Part shown: one piece after another, positions 12,086 to 22,821 of the stretch
Position numbering within the stretch: position 1 is the stretch's first letter
Layout: every line of letters begins with the position of its first letter
From: Trichobilharzia regenti
Taxonomy: Eukaryota > Platyhelminthes > Trematoda > Strigeidida > Schistosomatidae
Length of the DNA: 64,000 nt
Assembly: GCA_944472135.2 (NCBI GenBank)
Contig: OX235270.1
Span: forward strand, 148,505,632 to 148,569,631
Direction: 5' to 3'
Program-made: the position numbers and the translations under genes
The notes under the pieces: generated by a model
Databases searched by the model: none
What the model saw: the letters and a program-made list of their open reading frames with translations, nothing else
Told to the model about the DNA's origin: nothing

Positions 12086-12632
12086 ATCTGATAATAATAA
12101 TAATAATATATATTCTCATTTTTTACACGAGGGACGCCAGTTTACAGGCATCATCAATACGATAATTTACACATAATATTAATAAGCATATTTAGTATAG
12201 ATAATATAATAAGGTACATTTTTTTCCCTTGCTATGTAGGGTACACCAATTGTATAGGCATGCATAAATATTGTTTTAATAATAATAATATATTCCTTCC
12301 TGTTTATGCAGGAACATACCTATTGTACAGGCATGGATAAGTTATTATATAAATTACACATAATTTGATGTATAATGGACTTACAGTTTGGTTGTTCTTT
12401 CTGTCATTAGAGTCAGTCGGAACAGTCTGCTATAAAGTCTGTTTGTGTAGCACATAAAGAGATATAGAAATATTGTCTTCGGATTAACAAAAAACCCAGA
12501 CATCAGATGAATGTAATACAAATATCTGGGAAAAATAAAGCTTGAAGTCAATTCTCCTACATAACTTTGTTGTGAACAGCACCCTTGGCTTAAAGATTAA
12601 TGATGTATTATGTTGGGATCAGTGATGTATTT
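12086..12632. repeat. T-family direct repeat, copy 1
   Basis: About 530 bp, roughly 95% identical to 13266-13782 in the same orientation. It starts in an AATAATAATA run. It contains three degenerate internal units around the cores GAGGGACGCCAGTTTACAGG, GGGTACACCAATTGTATAGG and GGAACATACCTATTGTACAG, then a unique tail (GAGTCAGTCGGAACAGTCTG ...). It interrupts an RTE-B copy. Confidence 0.88.
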
Positions 12633-13179
12633 ATCCCATTTTTTCAGCAGTCTTATCGTAGTTTCATAACAGGAAAGAAATTTGATCGTGGAGGCGAAAA
12701 ATAAATAAGGTCATGTTAAGTTGTTTTACTGCATCAAATGGTGCCGAGGTCGATTCCAGAGTTCTCCATTTGCGCCATTTGTGTCGGCATGGCGGACTGT
12801 ACTCGTAAGTTGAGTAAGGTGTTGAAAAACTGTTTGAAAACCAGTTGCTTCTTCATTTCAGATCATGAATACTCATTTACACCATGTTCGCCAGCTTCTT
12901 TAAATGGTAGAATTGGATCGTTCCTGGAATTTGAGTGATTATGGGATAAATGGTTTGGAATTAATCATAGCAGTTAGAATACAGTTAAACATGCAGAGAA
13001 GTACTTTTGATTCAGCAACCGGTGAATTTTTTATTCTCTTCGATCTAGTACCAGAATAACTGCGAACCATTCCATTCAATATGTTGAATAAGGCACGCAG
13101 GAGGAGATCATTACCATGGAATGAGTCAGCTTGTTCTGAGATGCAGCTTTCAGCATGTTTTCGTTATATCATAGATATC
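12633..13179. other. Spacer between the two T repeats, no gene
   Basis: Apart from RTE-B homology starting at about 13180, this segment matches nothing else in the window. The frame 12738-12938 has no supporting motif. Confidence 0.35.
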
Positions 13180-13265
13180 CTGAGTATTGAGCGAAGACAT
13201 CTGTTGATGAAGGTCTGTAGTGTGTTTGAGGTGCTCTTCACGACGCGCCAAGTCTCTGATCCGTA
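13180..13265 (-). mobile_element. RTE-B internal fragment
   Basis: The minus strand matches the plus-strand copy at about 25955-26035 (sequence around CAGACCTTCATCAACAG and CTTCGCTCAATACT). It abuts the second T repeat. Confidence 0.6.
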
Positions 13266-13782
13266 AGGTAATAATGATAATAATAATATATATTTTCATT
13301 TTTTACATGAAGGACGCCAGTTTACAGGCATCATCAATTCGATAAGTTACACATAGGATTAATAAGCATATTTAGTAAAGATAATATAATAAGGTACATT
13401 TTTTTCCTAGCTATGTAGGACACACCAATTGTATAGGCATGTATAAATACTGTTTTGATAATAATAATATATTTCTCCCTGTTTATACAGGAACATACCT
13501 ATTGTGCAGGCATGGACAAGTTATTATATAGATTACACAGGAAAGTTTGGTTGTTCTTTCTGTCATTAGAGTCAGTCGGAACAGTCTGCTATAAAGTCTG
13601 TTTGTGTAGCACATAAAGAGATATAGAAATATTGTCTTCGGATTAACAAAAAACCCAGACATCACTTAAATGTAATACAGATATCTGGGAAAAATAAAGC
13701 TTGAAGTCAATTCTCCTACATAACTTTGTTGTGAACAGCACCCTTGGGTTAAAGATTATTGATGTATTATGTTGAGATCAGT
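13266..13782. repeat. T-family direct repeat, copy 2
   Basis: Same repeat as 12086-12632, with a short internal deletion near 13540 (the stretch CATAATTTGATGTATAATGG of copy 1 is missing). The two copies are separated by about 630 bp. Confidence 0.88.
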
Positions 13783-13794
13783 AATATATTTATT

Positions 13795-14398
13795 CAACTT
13801 ACTTCACATCGCGGTTGAAAATCCGTATCTTATTTTTCATGATGAGTGCTGTTGACTTCCACATAGACTTGAGATTATTGAAAGCTTGTCTTGCTTTCCC
13901 AGTCCTCACTTTGATATCCTTGTCAGTTCCGTCCGCCTGCAGTTGATACGATGCTTCCTATGAAGGTGTGTAGGTAAGAGAGGTTGCTTCTTTCAGATTT
14001 GTCCCATTTATGCCCGTTGATTGTTGCCTGTTGTCGCTGCTGTTAACCTAGAATCTTCACCACGTCTTCCTTCTCGATGTTCCCCTGAAGTCCTATCTTC
14101 TCTGAATGCCTCCTCTGCCAACTTGTTGCTTTTCACCTGCATATCTTGTACTTTGCAGGAAATCAGATACGTATCATCCACGAACTCCATATCGTCCAAG
14201 TTCTTCGTGACGGACCATTTCATGCCTGTCTCCTCATCGCTCGCTCTCTGCTCGCTACATTATCCAGTCTGTCCCAACCAGTAAAATTATGGTAAATAGC
14301 AAGCAGTTAGCTTTTCTTACTCCTGTCTTCAATTTGAAGGATTTCGCGAGTTTCCAGTCGTGGATTACTTGGAATGCAGTATTGTCGTACAACTATAA
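13795..14398 (-). mobile_element. RTE-B retrotransposon RT fragment
   Basis: The minus strand encodes the central and late part of the RTE-B reverse transcriptase in broken frames. Visible pieces are FKLKTGVRKANCLL, MEFVDDTYLISCKVQDMQVK (the F/YADD box reads FVDD here) and KSMWKSTALIMKNKIR. It is followed on the minus strand by T copy 2, then 13265-13180, then T copy 1, then 12085-11743. This suggests one RTE-B copy broken by insertions. Confidence 0.82.
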
Positions 14399-14409
14399 TA
14401 AAGATGTAT

Positions 14410-15285
14410 ATTTCAATATAAACATATAAATTTACATGAAAATGCATGCCATTTTTACAGACACAATCTAGTATGATATAATCTCAAATCGTAGATTGTC
14501 TACAAGTTAATAATATTTCAACAGCTAAACATTTGATATATATGTATAAACACTCACTGTTTGAACCAGGCCGTATAATTATTGAATTGTACGGTAGTCC
14601 TCCAGGTTGCGCGAAAAATCGACTACGTTTCGTTCTCAACCCGTGGTCGTAGGCATACGATAACCAACCAACATCGATGTAAGTATAACGTTTACATGGG
14701 ATTGAAAGCTGATTTAGAAAAGTAAAAGTGCTAGGATGAATCATTAAAGTGCAATGAAATAAGTAAGTGCAATATATCAATAATAAATGCATTTATGAAG
14801 GAAATACATTGAGAAACTAATTAACCCCTAGGCTGACAACGTTCATTTGCAATGTATAATGCTACCCATATAGGTCTTACTATCATGATGTCGACTTTTG
14901 GTTTCAATACGGTTATTCTCAAGCCAGTTGTTTTTATTTCATACCTATTTCATACCCTACAGAAAATAGGGATAAGGCTATAAGATGTTACGTTCAATGG
15001 AATATAATGAGGATCAAGTAAGGACGTTATCAGAAAATGAATGAGATGAGACACTGTGAAGTGGTATTCAAAGATCCGACAGTGGATGGCAAGTTAATTT
15101 ATAAGATGCCCCATAAATCTGTGCAGAGGCTACGTGGTCACATCTCAACAATGGGCGGAGCGAATGGTATATGTTTAAAGGCAGAAGCATGATCTGTCTA
15201 GGCGTTCATTATTATCTTTTTCGAGATAAGGATCTGAGCCCTCGTAAAATATCTCGAGCCGTCGAATTATATATTGCTGGCGACT
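14410..15285 (-). repeat. Q-family repeat, copy 1 of a large inverted pair
   Basis: Near-exact reverse complement of 23386-24245. It contains a 102-codon minus-strand ORF (14792-14484) with the segments GWLSYAYDHGLRTKRSRFF and AQPGGLPYNSIIIRPGSNSE, preserved in the other copy apart from two residues. The ORF's core is preceded by an acceptor-like TTTCTAAATCAG and followed by a donor-like CAAACAGTGAGT. The presence of diverged copies (11330, 26705) makes a repeat element more likely than a host exon. The protein is not recognised. Confidence 0.8.
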
Positions 15286-15299
15286 GGCCCTATTCAGTT

Positions 15300-15645
15300 A
15301 GGTAGTTACCTGGGTTCCAGTGGGAAGTCACGACCAGTAGGGTGCAGCAGGTCAGGTGTGAGGACAAATACTCGCCGGTGACATTGGTTAGCGGTCGCGC
15401 TGTCGTGAATCGGCAGAAGTTAGAATTCAAGGACTATTGGATCGGGTCCCAGTGGCTTAACGGTATGCGAGCTCGCCTTGTAACCGGAAGGTCCTGGGTT
15501 CGAATCCCGGTGGGTGCGTACTGGTGAAGAGTTCCAAACTAGGACAACGGAAACAGCTGTCCAGTACTCCCTGGCAGGTTTTCCAATGGTTCTCCAACTA
15601 ATGTCAGCTCATGTTGAAATCCTGAAACCAATCAAATCCCTACAA
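15300..15645 (+). mobile_element. SINE-II copy (tRNA-derived)
   Basis: The tRNA-like core at about 15447-15521 has A box TGGCTTAACGG, an anticodon-arm region CTTGTAACC (Thr-UGU-like) and a perfect B box GGTTCGAATCCC. Flanks shared with 61485-61835 show that it sits inside a longer SINE: the upstream GAATCGGCAGAAGTTAGAATTC block and the downstream CCAAACTAGGAC, CAGCTGTCCAGTACTCCCTG and GGTTCTC blocks. It is therefore not a tRNA gene. Confidence 0.75.
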
Positions 15646-15724
15646 ACCAACACCTGTATATTGTTGTTCCTGCGGAAAGGATGAGATGTACAATTGTTGG
15701 CATCACCCGTAGTTGCAAAGTAGT

Positions 15725-17862
15725 TTCTAAATCCTACCTTTATTGACGATGCGCTATCGAAGCCTTTTCAAAGTCAATAAAGTTGAGACACAGTGCTGAC
15801 TGCCATTCCAAACTCAGTATTGTTGCGATTTGATCGATACATGATTTGTTCCTCCTGAATCAAGACTGTTTACCATTTAGGGCAGCTTACTATTTTGCTT
15901 GGGATGGACGGGAGCATAATACCGCGCCAGCTCCTATATCGACAGTTTGGATAAGTAGACTTTCTTCAATCCTCGGGTACTTTGCTCTCTTTCCACACCT
16001 CCTCCGGAAATGGCGTCATCAAATCCGCTGATGTCTCTGGGTCCATTTTCAATGCTTCTGCTGGGATTCCATCTGGTCCTGCTTCTTTTCCAGCTTTCAG
16101 CATCTTGATTGCATTCAGGACTTCTGATTTCGTCGGAGGATCGATGTTCACTGGTAGTTCTGCTTCCACTGTTGGTATTGTTGGGCGCGTTGTAGGTGGC
16201 GGTCGATTTAGAAGTCTTTTGACGTGTTCAGCCCAGTGTTTCCTTTGCTCCATCTCTTTAGTGATTGGCTTTCCATCGTTATTCTTTACTGGCTTAATTT
16301 GTGTCGAACTTTCGCCCGATAGAAACCTAGTTGTTTGGTAGAGTATGGTGAGGTCTCCTTTGCCTACAGCTTGTTCTGCTTCACTTGCCACAGCTTCATA
16401 ATATTTTCCTTTATCTTTCTTCACACTCTTCCTCACTCTTTTGTTCAGTGCATTCTAGCTTGCATTGAACTCCTGTTTTTGTTGCTCGTCGGTGCACTGG
16501 ATAATCTTTTGTTTCCCTATCCTTCTGTCATCTATTAGTTTCCAAGTGTCCTTAGTGAGCTACTGTTTGTCCTGTCTCTTCTTTCTGCCTAGAACTTACA
16601 TGCAGGTTTGACTCCACACCACTTTCATGCTGTTCCAGTGCTTTTCAACGCAGGTCTCTTAGCTACTGTTTATTTGTATCTCCGCATCTTTCCTTGTGTT
16701 TGCAGTGAAAATGTGCTTTGTGGCCTGATCCTTCAGTTTTTAGTATTGAAACTTGCATGTATATTGTCTGCAACTCCTGTTTCTGTGAAAGCTTCTCATT
16801 TGATTTAGAATGTTCTTTGCACGAGATAGTAGTCTGAGCCAACGTCTGCTCCCCTCCTTACTTTTGAGTCCAGTAAGCTGCTTCTCCACCTCCTTGATCA
16901 CCATTGGGATGAAGTCATTTTGGCTTCGGTCCGTCCGTCTGGTGACACTTATAGATATCCTTGCAATTGTATACGCTCCCGCCAGTCACTGGTTCATTGA
17001 AGGTTCAGAAGTCTGAGAAGAGTTCTCCATTTTCATTCATTTCTCCGAGAGCTTCTCTACCCATGATGAGTTCCCTTCGTGTGTTCTCTGTTCCCAGTTT
17101 AGCAGTGATGTCTCCCATTAGTATTTTGATCTCACGGACTGGAGTATTGTCCATTGTTGCCTGTAGTTGTCTGTAGATCTCTGCTTTCAACTCGAGGTGT
17201 GTGTTGTTTGTGGGTGCATGGCATTGTATAACTGACACTTTCCTTCTTTTGGAGTTGAATCTGGCGGTCATTATCCTGGGCGAGATCGCCTCCTATTGCA
17301 TCAGGGCCTTTGTAGCCATTGGTGACATCATGATAGCCATGCCCTCGTTGTTCGTATAGCTCTCTTCTGGGTGACCGGAGTAGATCGCTGACTCACCCGT
17401 TGACAATTCGGTGAGTCCATTCCCATTCCATCTGCTTTCACATATTCCTAGTACTTGAGTACTGTATTTTCTCATCTCCTTCGCGATCTGTCAGCTTTGC
17501 CAATCTTGTACATCGTAGGGACATTCCATTTCCCCACACAGACTTTATCTTTTGGCTCAAAGAGATTCATCGTGCTAAAGTTTCTGTAGCAACTTTGTGT
17601 ACACGGTGGGGTTGCTAACCTCACGCCTGAGAATGGAATTGTTACATTAAGATACAGTTTAGAGAGAAGCGACCTTTTGGGTTGCTCCCCTCAAAATCGG
17701 AAAATAACGGACAAAACAATCAGAACAACACCAGCAAAAGGAAAATAATTCAGAGCAAAAAGGGCAAAAAGCCACAACAGCGATACAATACAACAACATG
17801 CAATACAGTTAAGCACAGTTAACTTAAATGATATCAAAACCATAGACTCAATGACTTGGGTC
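15725..17862 (-). mobile_element. RTE-B retrotransposon, 5'-complete, 3'-truncated, degenerate
   Basis: Minus-strand copy with a probable 5' UTR (about 17862-17540). Next come endonuclease pieces at 17475-17005 (LGICESRWNG, ISPRIMTARF, VIQCHAPT, ILMGDITAKLG) and RT pieces at 16436-15966 (MLKAGKEAGPDGIPAEALKM). Decayed sequence down to about 15725 matches the region around CIDQIAT and NFIDFEKAFDS. Keeping the 5' end but lacking the 3' end is opposite to normal non-LTR truncation, so a later rearrangement is likely. Its 5' end abuts the 0.7 kb duplicated segment. Confidence 0.85.
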
Positions 17863-18574
17863 ATTGATTAAAACCTATCGTAAATGTAGATTATTCCAAG
17901 CTTACATTCCACATGAATACATCAAAAATAAAAGTTCACAAGTAAAACTATTCCTGTTCTTCTTAGGATACCTGGAACAGACGAAGCATTAGTGCCTTGT
18001 GATCGCAGAGCCCGAGGGATAACTGCTTGAAGCTGGCTATACGCACGCTCCGTTAGAAGTGGTTTCTGTACATGCATCCGTATATAGTATGCCTTATGTT
18101 CAGCTACGGACGGCCACAACGTAAGTCGGGGTGTGATATTTCAGCGTCGATCTTTTCTAACCGAGTCCATCTCTCCACAGGAGAGGGAGAAATAGCATGA
18201 CTAGCGTGCTGGTTATCCGAAGGAAACGCCTTACTGATGTTACACATCCCTGTGTATCTTTGTTCACAAAACTCCCAACATAGTGTAAACAACTTACACT
18301 GTGATTGTAGAGCTGCCTTTATTTAGTCTTAGCCCAGCCCCACTATCCAAACAACCTTTCTGGTATGACTGAACTTGCTGAAACACTTAAGTTCCAGCCA
18401 GTTCAGTTCGTTGTGTCATTGAAAAAATTGTCGACGCGCGATCATCATATCAAGCTATTATATTTAATGTACAAAACTTGTGGAACTTTATCACATAAAA
18501 TTCACTCTATCATGGAATTATAACACGTATATCTCTGTAATTCTGAATCCCCTTACCATATTGGAACCAGAAAC
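17863..18574. repeat. 0.7 kb duplicated segment, copy 2
   Basis: Nearly identical to 2036-2746. Its left edge coincides with the minus-strand 5' end of the RTE-B copy. Its right edge carries the last 16 nt of the acidic-protein exon plus its GTAAGG donor. The 123-codon ORF of copy 1 is broken here by a 1-nt deletion (18139 region). Confidence 0.85.
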
Positions 18575-18689
18575 CTTCGTAATAAATTTCTCTCGAAATA
18601 CTACCAATAACAAAACTTTTCATTGTGTGTGAACCGTTGAAACATAATTATCCTTATATTTGATGTATTCCACGACGCTCAAACTTTTA

Positions 18690-19160
18690 CTGACGTCAAT
18701 AATAATATATACCGATTTTTGTACATTAGGGACGACAGTTTACAGGCATCACCAATTCGACAAATCATACATAAGATTAGTAAGCATAGTTAGTAAAGTT
18801 AGTAAAATAAGGTACATATTTTTTACTAGCTATGTAGGATACGCCAGTTGTATGGGCGTATTTATTTGGTGGATGGTGACTAGTGCTGGAATTCAGGATG
18901 CGCATTTCGTCCTGTTTGGGCTAAGTGAGCTGGATACACCTTCATTTCTCAGTGAGCGATGATTTTCCCACCGAGGATCTAACTCATTTCAATTAAATGT
19001 ATAAGTATTGTTTAAATTACATGATTTACGGTTGCGGTAAATTTGTCTTTATATTGTGGGAAAAACCTGACAATAGTGATTCAATGGACCTCATAAAGAG
19101 ATATAGAGATATTGACTTCGATTAGCAAAATAAACCGAAGTATTCGCTGGGTGGAGTACA
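18690..19160. repeat. T-family related sequence, diverged
   Basis: Shares units with the T repeats: GGGACGACAGTTTACAGGCA, GGATACGCCAGTTGTATGGG and, at 19091-19112, AAAGAGATATAGAGATATTG. It lies directly left of the LTR-like block 19163-19506. The equivalent position next to the other LTR block is also T-like (22535-22700). Confidence 0.6.
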
Positions 19161-19162
19161 GA

Positions 19163-19506
19163 TGCTCAGCTCTTGCTGCATTCGGGCTCACGCTGTTCCT
19201 CGAAGCTTCTCAGAAACGCTTAGTACGAACGGACGCAAAAACCAGAACCTAGTTATGCGACTCGAGAATTCTTTATTGTGACACCAACATATAGGCAACT
19301 TTAAAATTAAGTTTTAACTAAAGTCTATGAACAAATATTACAATAATAAATCACAATATAAATTCTGACAGTTTTGGCCTGACTTCATTCTGAACAGCGA
19401 CCGATGAGACGATGACTGGTGTATCGATATCTCCGCGAAAATATAGGAAATTTGGGTTTGATCAAACAATCATGAATTGATCGTTCAATCTTCAACTACA
19501 TTGACA
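19163..19506 (-). repeat. LTR-like block, 3' side of a BEL/Pao-like element
   Basis: Direct repeat of 22822-23146 (about 85% identity by eye), with shared blocks CTTGCTGCATTCGGGCTCAC, GAAGCTTCTCAGAAACGCTT and GAATTGATCGTTCAATCTTC. In minus orientation it begins TGTCAATGTAGTTG. The two blocks flank the gag ORF in the order expected for LTRs. Confidence 0.65.
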
Positions 19507-19524
19507 CTCCCCACCTAAAAAGGG
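19507..19524 (-). promoter_or_regulatory. Putative polypurine tract
   Basis: On the minus strand the sequence just upstream of the 3' LTR-like block ends in AGGTGGGGAG immediately before TGTCAATG. This is the usual position and composition of an LTR-retrotransposon plus-strand primer. It supports the assigned LTR edge. Confidence 0.5.
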
Positions 19525-20189
19525 ATCCATCCATTTTTCCATCACGGCCAATACACGTTGACTTGAATGCCATTGCGAGAACCTGGGTCACACGGACTGA
19601 GCTGAAGTGGAAAACAAACAGAAAAGCCAACACACCACAAGCGTACCCACAGCACAATCTCACACATCAATGAGGACCTACATCTTCCAGTTAAAGGCAT
19701 CCCCTTGACATCTTGCAACAAAATCCTCACCTGCTAGAATGACTCTTGCAGAACGCAACGTGACCATAGCAGCACCTCACGATACTCTACGCACATCTTC
19801 TTATCTACTCACTACCAATTACCACTGCGATCGCTTGTCACTCGTTCTGACTCAGTTCTAGTAACGGTGACGTATGCGAGCCTCAGTCGTTTACACTCTT
19901 TCTCCCCGGCGTGTCGGACCGCAGCTAACAATTATCTCCGTATGTATTTCATTCTCAGCAATAGCCTAGCCTCCCCGGCGTATACGACCCATCTGCTGTC
20001 CTTAACATCAATCAATTCATTTACGAACGTAGAAGACTGGAAACAACTTCAGAAGTAATCACGACGAAAATTTTAACAAAATTACGCAATAACACCAAGG
20101 TACGAAAACAATGAGTAAATACAATTAATCCAAAAACACCAATTGATATGACACACCACACATATATACAAACAGTACACACAAACTCG

Positions 20190-20670
20190 CGGATCATGTC
20201 TTGGTGGAATTCCTTTGAAGAATCTCAGGACTTACACCAGTACGCCTACAACCCTTCTCACGTTGACGATTGTAATTTGTGGAATGTCCGGACACAAACA
20301 AGATTAACCAACAATTATAATAATTGGAACTCACACAACTATTTAACACAAACATATGTACGATCAATACATCAAATGTGATGGATTCTGCCTTGACGAA
20401 CTGCCCTTGAAGAACTGTGGGACTTACAGCAGTACGCCTACATTCCTTCTCAGGTTGATGATCCAAGTGGAAGTCGTCCGGACACAAACAGAATTACCAA
20501 CAGCTAGATGACAGATGATATCAATTCAGTATGTACGACATGAACATATGTACAAATTCACACACCAAGCACATTGGACTGCTCATTGATGCGCTACCCT
20601 TTGAAGAATTGTTGAACTTACAGCAGTACGCCTACAACCCTTCTCAGGTTGACGCTCTAGGTTGGAAAAT
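20190..20670. repeat. Three degenerate tandem units, period about 190 bp
   Basis: A block containing TTGAAGAA, ACTTACA, CAGTACGCCTACA and CCTTCTCA followed by GTTGA occurs at about 20212-20270, 20408-20462 and 20598-20652. The units lie downstream of gag inside the LTR element, where pol would be expected. Confidence 0.75.
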
Positions 20671-22528
20671 CGTTGCAGAGTTCATTTGCTAACTTCCTTC
20701 TATGAGCTATATCCTCAAATCTGAACGGCAACACGCTCATTTCATTGTATCGTAGAATATAGATGACGAACAAACATACGACATATCTGATCAACCAAGT
20801 GTAGAAACAGAGTAATTTACACCAAAGATAATGGCATTCAATTAGTAACTTGAAACTAGAAATGCCTTTATTCATGCAAGTCAATTTAACAATTACTTTC
20901 TCGTTTACACTTGACTTATCCTCACTAAACTGAACAACATCCTTCGTCCTTTCAAATGCACCAATGATATCAAAGTCATTGCACAAGGTACTTGAGTTGA
21001 TCGGTGTCTTTCTCATTGTGGATGACAGCACCAACGACGACTGATTGATACCAGTTAATGAACTTAGCGGTGGATCAAAAGCTGGTGTTGCTCGGCTTTC
21101 AGAAAGTTGTCTAACTGCAAGATTACCACCACTGCTGTCTTTTACTATCAGCTCCGGTTCAGCACTATCATCTGATGATAGGTGGGCTACACGCTGATCA
21201 ATCACACTGACGATTTGAGAAGTATGCATGCCTTCTGCTATTGCATCTGCATTTAATTCTACTTCACCTTCAAGTTGCACAGAACCTTTATTTAACTTAG
21301 CAGTAGTAGGCATTCCCCTCATTTTATCATGATCAATCAAAGACAAATGTGAAGTATCATGATCATTATCATGAATATTCACTTTACCGTCAATTTCATC
21401 ATTTTCAAACTCTTTAATATCAGAAGTAGACAATTTTGGTTCCTCCTCACAAATCATTAAAGGTTCTACATATTCACTCTGACTAGTAATACTTTGTAAA
21501 CTTGTGGAGTCAGAACTGTCCTCTGAGACTGTAACTCTCCTCTGTGACACTCTATTCAACAATGGCTTACCAGTTGCAACTACAGGATTATTGACCACAC
21601 CGTTATTGTCACACAATTCGGAGTCAGACCTTGATTTCACATTTAGCTTATCATTAAACTTGCTCACTGATTCACAGCTCACCTTTGTATGCACCTCTTG
21701 CAAACGTGTAAAACACAACCGTGATTGTCTTGCATCTTGCAACTTATCTGTTGAGGATGTACTACGAAACCTGTTACACTCACTAGGTCTATAGGCATTA
21801 CTATACATCATGGAGCCTTCTCGATATCCACCTCTCTGAGGCCGATTCGTCATCAATGATTGCGTTTTGCCCTCAGACTGCTCTATTCTAGGGGTGAGAT
21901 TCAATATACTGGCAAACTTGCTCCTAGATAAACTGATGCTATCTTTTACTAGTTTCAGGATATCATCGAACTTTGGCTCGATACCCTCATCCTCCATACG
22001 GGAGCTTATCTTCACCCACTTCCTTTGCAGTCGAGTAGGTAGGCGTCTTGCTATTACTTCTAGTATAAAACTCAAGTTGAGGTCACTCATGCAATTCATC
22101 GAGATCAATGCATTCTTGTAATTCAGCAAATTATGCAAAAACTCAGTGAGTGCCTTGGAGTCATCCTGTAATTGATCACCATTACCCTTAACAGCCTCGA
22201 ATAATTTCCCTACAATCATCGAAGGTCTCCCAAACCTTTGACATAATATGCTCATAGCCTCGTAGTAGCCCTCTTTTGGCTTCATAAACTTACAGCACTG
22301 TATAGCTCTTGCAGCATCTCCAGTGCAATGCCTCATCAAATACATTGACTTCATTTCATCAGTTAATAAAAAACCACTCAACATGATCTCAAACTCTTTT
22401 ACAAACTGTAAATAATCAGCCGGGTTTCCATCGAAACACCGTGGTTCTAATTTAGGGAGTTTGATAGTCCTACTATCACTAGACGGAGAAACAGTAACAT
22501 CAACCATGTCATGTTTAACATCAGACAC
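20657..22528 (-). CDS. BEL/Pao-like retrotransposon Gag (gag-only)
   Basis: Uninterrupted 623-codon minus-strand ORF. The N-terminal quarter matches the BEL/Pao Gag (DUF1759-type) layout: IKLPKLEPRCFDGNP, then EIMLSG, LMRHCTGDAARAI and ILCQRFGRPSMI. A decayed zinc knuckle lies near residues 268-282, C-x2-R-x4-H-x4-C, with Arg (CGT) at the second Cys position. A Ser-rich acidic tail follows. Residues of about 565-600 are strongly hydrophobic and unlike Gag, so the 3' end of the frame may be fused sequence. No protease, RT or integrase is seen on either side, so the element would be non-autonomous. It lies between LTR-like blocks 19163-19506 and 22822-23146. Confidence 0.82.
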   Translation of the reverse strand: MSDVKHDMVDVTVSPSSDSRTIKLPKLEPRCFDGNPADYLQFVKEFEIMLSGFLLTDEMKSMYLMRHCTGDAARAIQCCKFMKPKEGYYEAMSILCQRFGRPSMIVGKLFEAVKGNGDQLQDDSKALTEFLHNLLNYKNALISMNCMSDLNLSFILEVIARRLPTRLQRKWVKISSRMEDEGIEPKFDDILKLVKDSISLSRSKFASILNLTPRIEQSEGKTQSLMTNRPQRGGYREGSMMYSNAYRPSECNRFRSTSSTDKLQDARQSRLCFTRLQEVHTKVSCESVSKFNDKLNVKSRSDSELCDNNGVVNNPVVATGKPLLNRVSQRRVTVSEDSSDSTSLQSITSQSEYVEPLMICEEEPKLSTSDIKEFENDEIDGKVNIHDNDHDTSHLSLIDHDKMRGMPTTAKLNKGSVQLEGEVELNADAIAEGMHTSQIVSVIDQRVAHLSSDDSAEPELIVKDSSGGNLAVRQLSESRATPAFDPPLSSLTGINQSSLVLSSTMRKTPINSSTLCNDFDIIGAFERTKDVVQFSEDKSSVNEKVIVKLTCMNKGISSFKLLIECHYLWCKLLCFYTWLIRYVVCLFVIYILRYNEMSVLPFRFEDIAHRRKLANELCNDFPT

Positions 22529-22534
22529 ATCGTT

Positions 22535-22700
22535 ACAATTAATAATAATAGTATATTCTCATTTTGTACATGAGGGACGCCAGTTTACAGGCATCATCAG
22601 TCTAATAAATTGCATATACAATTAGCAATCACACTTATTAATAGTGTTTTAGTAAAGTACACATTTTTTCCTACCTGTGTAGGACACATCAAATGTACAG
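22535..22700. repeat. T-family related sequence
   Basis: Starts with an AATAATAATA run and holds GAGGGACGCCAGTTTACAGG plus a second diverged unit (GTAGGACACATCAAATGTAC). It begins 7 nt from the gag start codon and lies on the internal side of the 5' LTR-like block. Confidence 0.65.
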
Positions 22701-22821
22701 ACAAGTCAACATGACTTACTTTCCTGTTTGCATCCAAGACGCTTTGTCCCTTCTTTGACCCCGTCAGAGACTGACTTCACTGTCAGAAACTGTCAGCCAC
22801 GTCTCGTAAACCGTCAATGCC

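Noticed and set aside
14484..14792. 102-codon frame as a host exon with splice signals
   Set aside because: It is found twice as inverted near-identical copies within a dispersed repeat family (Q). Kept as a repeat feature, with the ORF noted.
15447..15521. tRNA-Thr(UGU)-like gene with perfect B box
   Set aside because: The same core with the same flanks recurs at 61668-61740 inside a longer shared unit, so it is the head of SINE-II.
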